From Rhodococcus sovatensis (lineage in GTDB: Bacteria > Actinomycetota > Actinomycetes > Mycobacteriales > Mycobacteriaceae): a stretch of 64,000 nt of DNA. The stretch spans positions 806,001 to 870,000 of the forward strand of contig NZ_CP147846.1 in the NCBI RefSeq assembly GCF_037327425.1. Direction: 5' to 3'. Below are positions 60,807 to 64,000 of this stretch, piece by piece; the stretch's first letter is position 1; each line of letters begins with the position of its first letter. The notes under the pieces are model-generated. The model saw only the letters and a list, made by a program, of their open reading frames with translations, had not been told where the DNA came from and searched no databases. Made by a program: the position numbers and the translations under genes.

Positions 60807-61160
60807 TCAATAGTCGATACGGAATCCGCCGATGAGGGTGATCGAGTTGCCGTCGGGATCTTCGACCGTCGACAGTCGCACTCCCTTGTCGGCCTCGACG
60901 ATCTCGCCAGAGTGGATGCCACGTCCAGCGAGATCGGCGATCTGTGCCTCGAGGTCGTCGACGGCGAAGTTGAGTAGGCCCGACCCAGCGCGTGTCTCGT
61001 CGACGGTCACCTGTACCCAGCTACGGTCGGTGACCTGCCATTCGACGAGGGCAGGCATCGGGTTGTTGTCGGCTCGCCGTCCGAAGAGTCGTTCGTACCA
61101 GGTGTTCGACCGGTCGATGTCCGACACCGGCATCACTGCGAGTACATGTTCGAAAGCCAT
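60807..61160 (-). CDS. VOC family protein (glyoxalase-like)
   Basis: 117 residues from ATG 61160: a VOC domain with FEHVLAVMPVSDIDRSNTWYERLFGR at the start and VRLSTVEDPDGNSITLIGGF at the end. Substrate or ligand unknown. It is in tandem with the FAD monooxygenase, with the gap of 77 bases giving possible co-transcription. Confidence 0.83.
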   Translation of the reverse strand: MAFEHVLAVMPVSDIDRSNTWYERLFGRRADNNPMPALVEWQVTDRSWVQVTVDETRAGSGLLNFAVDDLEAQIADLAGRGIHSGEIVEADKGVRLSTVEDPDGNSITLIGGFRIDY

Positions 61161-61237
61161 GAGCACATCCGTTCCACTGGAAAACTGTTCCTACAGGTGG
61201 ACCGGCGAACTCGGGCAAACTCATCGGACGCGGTATT

Positions 61238-62824
61238 TCAGGCAAACGTTCCCTTCAAATAGCCGACCAGTTCCGCGGTGGTGCCCGGTGACTGCCGGAA
61301 ACCTAAGTAACCGTCCGGGCGTACGACGAGTGCGGTCGGGCTCTCGACCCCGTAGGCCGCCCTGAACTCACCGTCGGAATCGACGATGACGGGTAGCGTC
61401 GAATCAACGTGCTCTGCGGCTATCAAGTAGACGTCTAAAAAGCCGTGTGCCGCATCGAGAGCGTGGACGGACAACTCCTCGGCCTGCGAGACGTCACCGT
61501 CGGACCACAGCAGCAGCGTGTGATTCACCCCGGTGAACAGCTCGAACAGTCGCAGAGGAAATGCCACGACATCCCGACGCAGCCCTCGTGCGTCCGGTGC
61601 CCGCTCACCCGGCTGAACCACGGTCGAGGCCTCGTCGACGGAGCCGACGAGTTGCCCGGGTGCGTACGAGATCAACAACTGTGCTTGACGACGCATCGCG
61701 GTCTCGAAGGAACTCTCACCGGCGCCGATGCCTTCTCGGGCATTGCGAACCGTCATCCCGACCACCGCTTCTCCAACTGGCCTGCGCTCGGCGTCGTACG
61801 TGTCGGTCAATCCGGGCGCCGCAATGCCACGAACAGCCAGCGCCACCTTCCACGCGAGGTTGTGCGCGTCCTGGATGCCGGTGTTCATTCCCTGGGCCCC
61901 GGTCGGCGGATGAATGTGGGCCGCATCGCCCGCGACGAACACGCGACCTCGGCCGTAGGCGTCGACGATGCGGTGACTGATCTTGAAGACCGACGACCAC
62001 CTCAAGTTGGACGCCGTGGTCGGTTCGGGGGAAAGGCGGTCGAGAACGGCCTGGATGTGATGGAGCTCGGGAGCGGGGCCCGCGGTGAAACCGTGCACGA
62101 TTCCATCGCCGGAACTCGGGGGAGGAGTGGTCAGTTCGGGTGGTACGAGCATCGACATTCGGTATCGACCGCGGCCGGGAAGAGGTATCGCGACCAGGCC
62201 GTCGTCGGCGCTACCGTCGTCTGATTTGCGGGTGCTCCGAATGCCGTACCCGGGAGGCTGCGACCAGTCGACCTCGACGTCGCCGAGCATGTATCCCTCG
62301 GCGAACGCCCCGCCCTCGAACGTCAGGCCGAGGGTCTTTCGGACGACGCTGTGGGCACCATCGCAGCCGAGAAGGTACTGGACGACGGCCGTCGATCCGT
62401 CGCTCAGGGTTGCCGTCACGCCCTCGTCGTCCTGCTCGAACGACGCGAGACCGATTCCGCGCTCGACGACGGTACCGAGCTCGGCCAGCCGCTGGGCGAG
62501 GACTCGCTCGGTTTCGTATTGAGGAAGGCCTGCGAACCAGTAGGGAACATCAGGGGGAAGCGTCAGCTCGATTCGCCCGACCTCGACCCCGTTCTCGAAG
62601 GCGATCTGTCCACGCATCATCGTCGAAGCGTCCAGGATGGCTTTCAAGACGCCCATGTTCTCGAACACCTCGAGCGTCCGCGGTTGGATTCCAACCGCTT
62701 TCGCATACTGCGGCGGTTCGATCAACGGATCGACGATGCGGCAGTCGATGCCTCGTCGTCGGAACTCTATCGCCGCCGTCAGTCCGATCGGTCCTGCGCC
62801 TGCAATGAGTACCTCTGTAGTCAC
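61238..62824 (-). CDS. FAD-dependent aromatic monooxygenase (PHBH/MhpA-like)
   Basis: 528 residues from GTG 62824 (GGTGG upstream). N-terminal FAD-binding LIAGAGPIGLTAAIEFRRRG, the DG motif LLGCDGAHSVVRKTLG (about 152-168) and GDAAHIHPPTGAQGMNTGIQDAHNLAWK (about 292-320), which are the three group A flavoprotein hydroxylase motifs. The C-terminal region resembles a thioredoxin-like extension (RLFELFTGVNHTLLLWSDG, DSDGEFRAAYGV.TALVVRPDGYLGFRQ) typical of MhpA/rifampicin monooxygenase types. Substrate likely a phenolic or polycyclic aromatic. Confidence 0.9.
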   Translation of the reverse strand: MTTEVLIAGAGPIGLTAAIEFRRRGIDCRIVDPLIEPPQYAKAVGIQPRTLEVFENMGVLKAILDASTMMRGQIAFENGVEVGRIELTLPPDVPYWFAGLPQYETERVLAQRLAELGTVVERGIGLASFEQDDEGVTATLSDGSTAVVQYLLGCDGAHSVVRKTLGLTFEGGAFAEGYMLGDVEVDWSQPPGYGIRSTRKSDDGSADDGLVAIPLPGRGRYRMSMLVPPELTTPPPSSGDGIVHGFTAGPAPELHHIQAVLDRLSPEPTTASNLRWSSVFKISHRIVDAYGRGRVFVAGDAAHIHPPTGAQGMNTGIQDAHNLAWKVALAVRGIAAPGLTDTYDAERRPVGEAVVGMTVRNAREGIGAGESSFETAMRRQAQLLISYAPGQLVGSVDEASTVVQPGERAPDARGLRRDVVAFPLRLFELFTGVNHTLLLWSDGDVSQAEELSVHALDAAHGFLDVYLIAAEHVDSTLPVIVDSDGEFRAAYGVESPTALVVRPDGYLGFRQSPGTTAELVGYLKGTFA

Positions 62825-63001
62825 TGTTCCACCGCCTGTATCGCCTGGGGCACTAGCTGGAATCATCCAAGTTGTCGACGATGCGAACTGGACTTTGCGT
62901 GGACTTCATTCGCAATGCGTGAGTTGGACGGCGAGAGGTGTCGGTCGGCTCGAGTAGGGTCAGGGGAATCGAACTTCGGTACGAGCGTTGGGGGAGCAAA
63001 G

Positions 63002-64000
63002 TTGGTTCTGAGGGTTCATCGCGCGGCACGTGCGAGCGCGTTGGCAACGGCGTTGGCCGAGGTGTTGGCAACGCCTCTGGCGGACCCGTTCACCCCCGAA
63101 GTGATCTCGGTACCGGCTCGCGGCGTCGAACGCTGGTTGACTCAGACATTGTCGATGTCGCTCGGGACCGAAGGAGCGGGCACGGCCCGTTCGGACGGCA
63201 TTTCCGCCAACATCGACTTTCCGTCGCCCACGGTGCTCGTCGGACGCGCGCTGGCGGCAGTGGAGAACCTGGACCCGGCCGACGAGCCATGGTCCCCCGG
63301 ACGAATGCTGTGGACGATCCTGGCGATCGTCGACGAGTCGATGAACGAACCGTGGTGTTCCGTTCTGGCCACGCACCTCGGACACGGTACCGACGAATAC
63401 CGCGCGGGCCGGCGGTGGTCCACTGCGTCGCACCTCACCGATCTCTTCCGCGGGTACGGAGCCGATCGGCCGTCGATGCTTACCGAGTGGGCTGCAGGGC
63501 GCGATATGGATGGGCTCGGCCGGCCACTGCCCGCGGACCTTCTCTGGCAGGCCGAAGTGTGGCGGGCAGTTCGTGCCCGCATCGGCCATCCCAGTCCTGC
63601 GGAACGTCTGGAGGCCAGTTGCGCTGCACTGGAGAATGATCCGTCGATCCTGAGTGATCTGCCGGAGCGGTTGTCGATCTTCGGCGCCACTCGTATGACA
63701 ACCGATCAGTTGCGCGTCGTATCCGCGATCGCCCGGAATCGCGATGTGCACCTGTGGATTCCGCACCCGAGCGCGGACATGTGGGATCAGCTGTCCGATC
63801 GCCCGACCACTGTTCGGCGTCACGACGACGGTGCGGCGGTTTCCCTGGGACATCCATTGCTGTCTTCTCTCGCGCGCGACGTCCGCGAGCTCGAGACACG
63901 CGTTCTCGGACTCGCCGTCGAGACGGTACACACGGTGGAAAACGAAAAGCCAGCTCCAGAGACACTTCTCGGCCGTATCCAGTCGGACATCATGCACGCG
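63002..64000 (+). CDS. recC: Exodeoxyribonuclease V gamma subunit RecC, 5' part
   Basis: The first 333 codons; the frame runs off the right edge. TTG 63002 has GGGGGAG upstream. The N-terminus (LVLRVHRAARASALATALAEVLATPLADPFTPEVISVPARGVERWLTQTLS) and FFSPTVLVGRAL-, WSPGRMLWTIL- and DHLFRGYGADRPSMLTEW-like stretches (as DLFRGYGADRPSML here) follow the RecC pattern. RecC is the inactive-helicase partner of RecBCD in double-strand break repair. recB and recD are expected downstream, beyond the window. Confidence 0.87.
   Translation, partial: MVLRVHRAARASALATALAEVLATPLADPFTPEVISVPARGVERWLTQTLSMSLGTEGAGTARSDGISANIDFPSPTVLVGRALAAVENLDPADEPWSPGRMLWTILAIVDESMNEPWCSVLATHLGHGTDEYRAGRRWSTASHLTDLFRGYGADRPSMLTEWAAGRDMDGLGRPLPADLLWQAEVWRAVRARIGHPSPAERLEASCAALENDPSILSDLPERLSIFGATRMTTDQLRVVSAIARNRDVHLWIPHPSADMWDQLSDRPTTVRRHDDGAAVSLGHPLLSSLARDVRELETRVLGLAVETVHTVENEKPAPETLLGRIQSDIMHA

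Noticed and set aside
62882..62914. TGCGAA/TTCGCA inverted repeat between the FAD monooxygenase and recC genes
   Set aside because: Arms of six bases with a 21-base gap are expected by chance in a divergent region of this size.

Overview
The window is high-GC, gene-dense actinobacterial DNA. The best guess is a chromosomal segment of a Rhodococcus-like member of the Mycobacteriales. Signs are frequent GTG/TTG starts, many ATGA/GTGA stop-start overlaps, a DUF3558 lipoprotein, paired ArsR+SRPBCC genes, a CGNR regulator beside an EamA exporter, a class II HMG-CoA reductase cluster, and actinobacterial-style azt and ehu transporters. No rRNA, tRNA, CRISPR array or prophage was seen. The genus is an inference from gene content only.

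Layout. 1-6572: a six-gene leftward operon (phosphatase, small membrane protein, Na+/solute symporter, M20 amidohydrolase, SDR, amidase) with a divergent GntR/UTRA regulator. This looks like uptake and hydrolysis of an amide- or ureide-type nitrogen compound. 6673-7658: an IS5-family element. 7714-14454: an exported lipoprotein, a copper amine oxidase that shares a 19-bp upstream motif with the first operon, a large SF1 helicase and a small secreted protein. 14486-22260: a hydratase, CoA-transferase, MFS importer, HMG-CoA lyase, degradative HMG-CoA reductase and PucR-type regulator, read as catabolism of mevalonate or related C6 acids. 22270-24869: gene remnants, an AbiEi/DUF559 protein bracketed by repeats, and a DUF3558 lipoprotein with a small partner. 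24951-28422: acyl-CoA synthetase, YdcF/SanA-like protein, BASS transporter. 28385-33527: a zinc uptake locus aztA/aztB-aztD-aztC plus a second AztD-like lipoprotein, with two Fur/Zur-type palindromes.

33621-37667: an ehu-type (ectoine/hydroxyectoine) ABC operon split between ehuD and ehuA by a second copy of the same IS. 38016-43733: ABC-F ATPase, thioesterase, PQQ-propeller and secreted protein pair, RibD-like reductase. 43727-52107: a double-TetR regulator and small regulator/transporter genes, then two tandem ArsR+SRPBCC modules and a 2OG-Fe(II) oxygenase. 52138-57582: DUF2786 protein, ferredoxin/ferredoxin reductase fusion with an AurF-like diiron oxygenase, and an excalibur protein. 57777-64000: hypothetical protein, DAACS symporter, VOC protein, FAD monooxygenase and the 5' part of recC.

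Themes. Several catabolic islands carry their own transporter, regulator and candidate operator. A 46-bp palindromic repeat recurs three times between genes. The two same-orientation IS copies bound a 27.7-kb segment carrying the amine oxidase, HMG-CoA and zinc loci.
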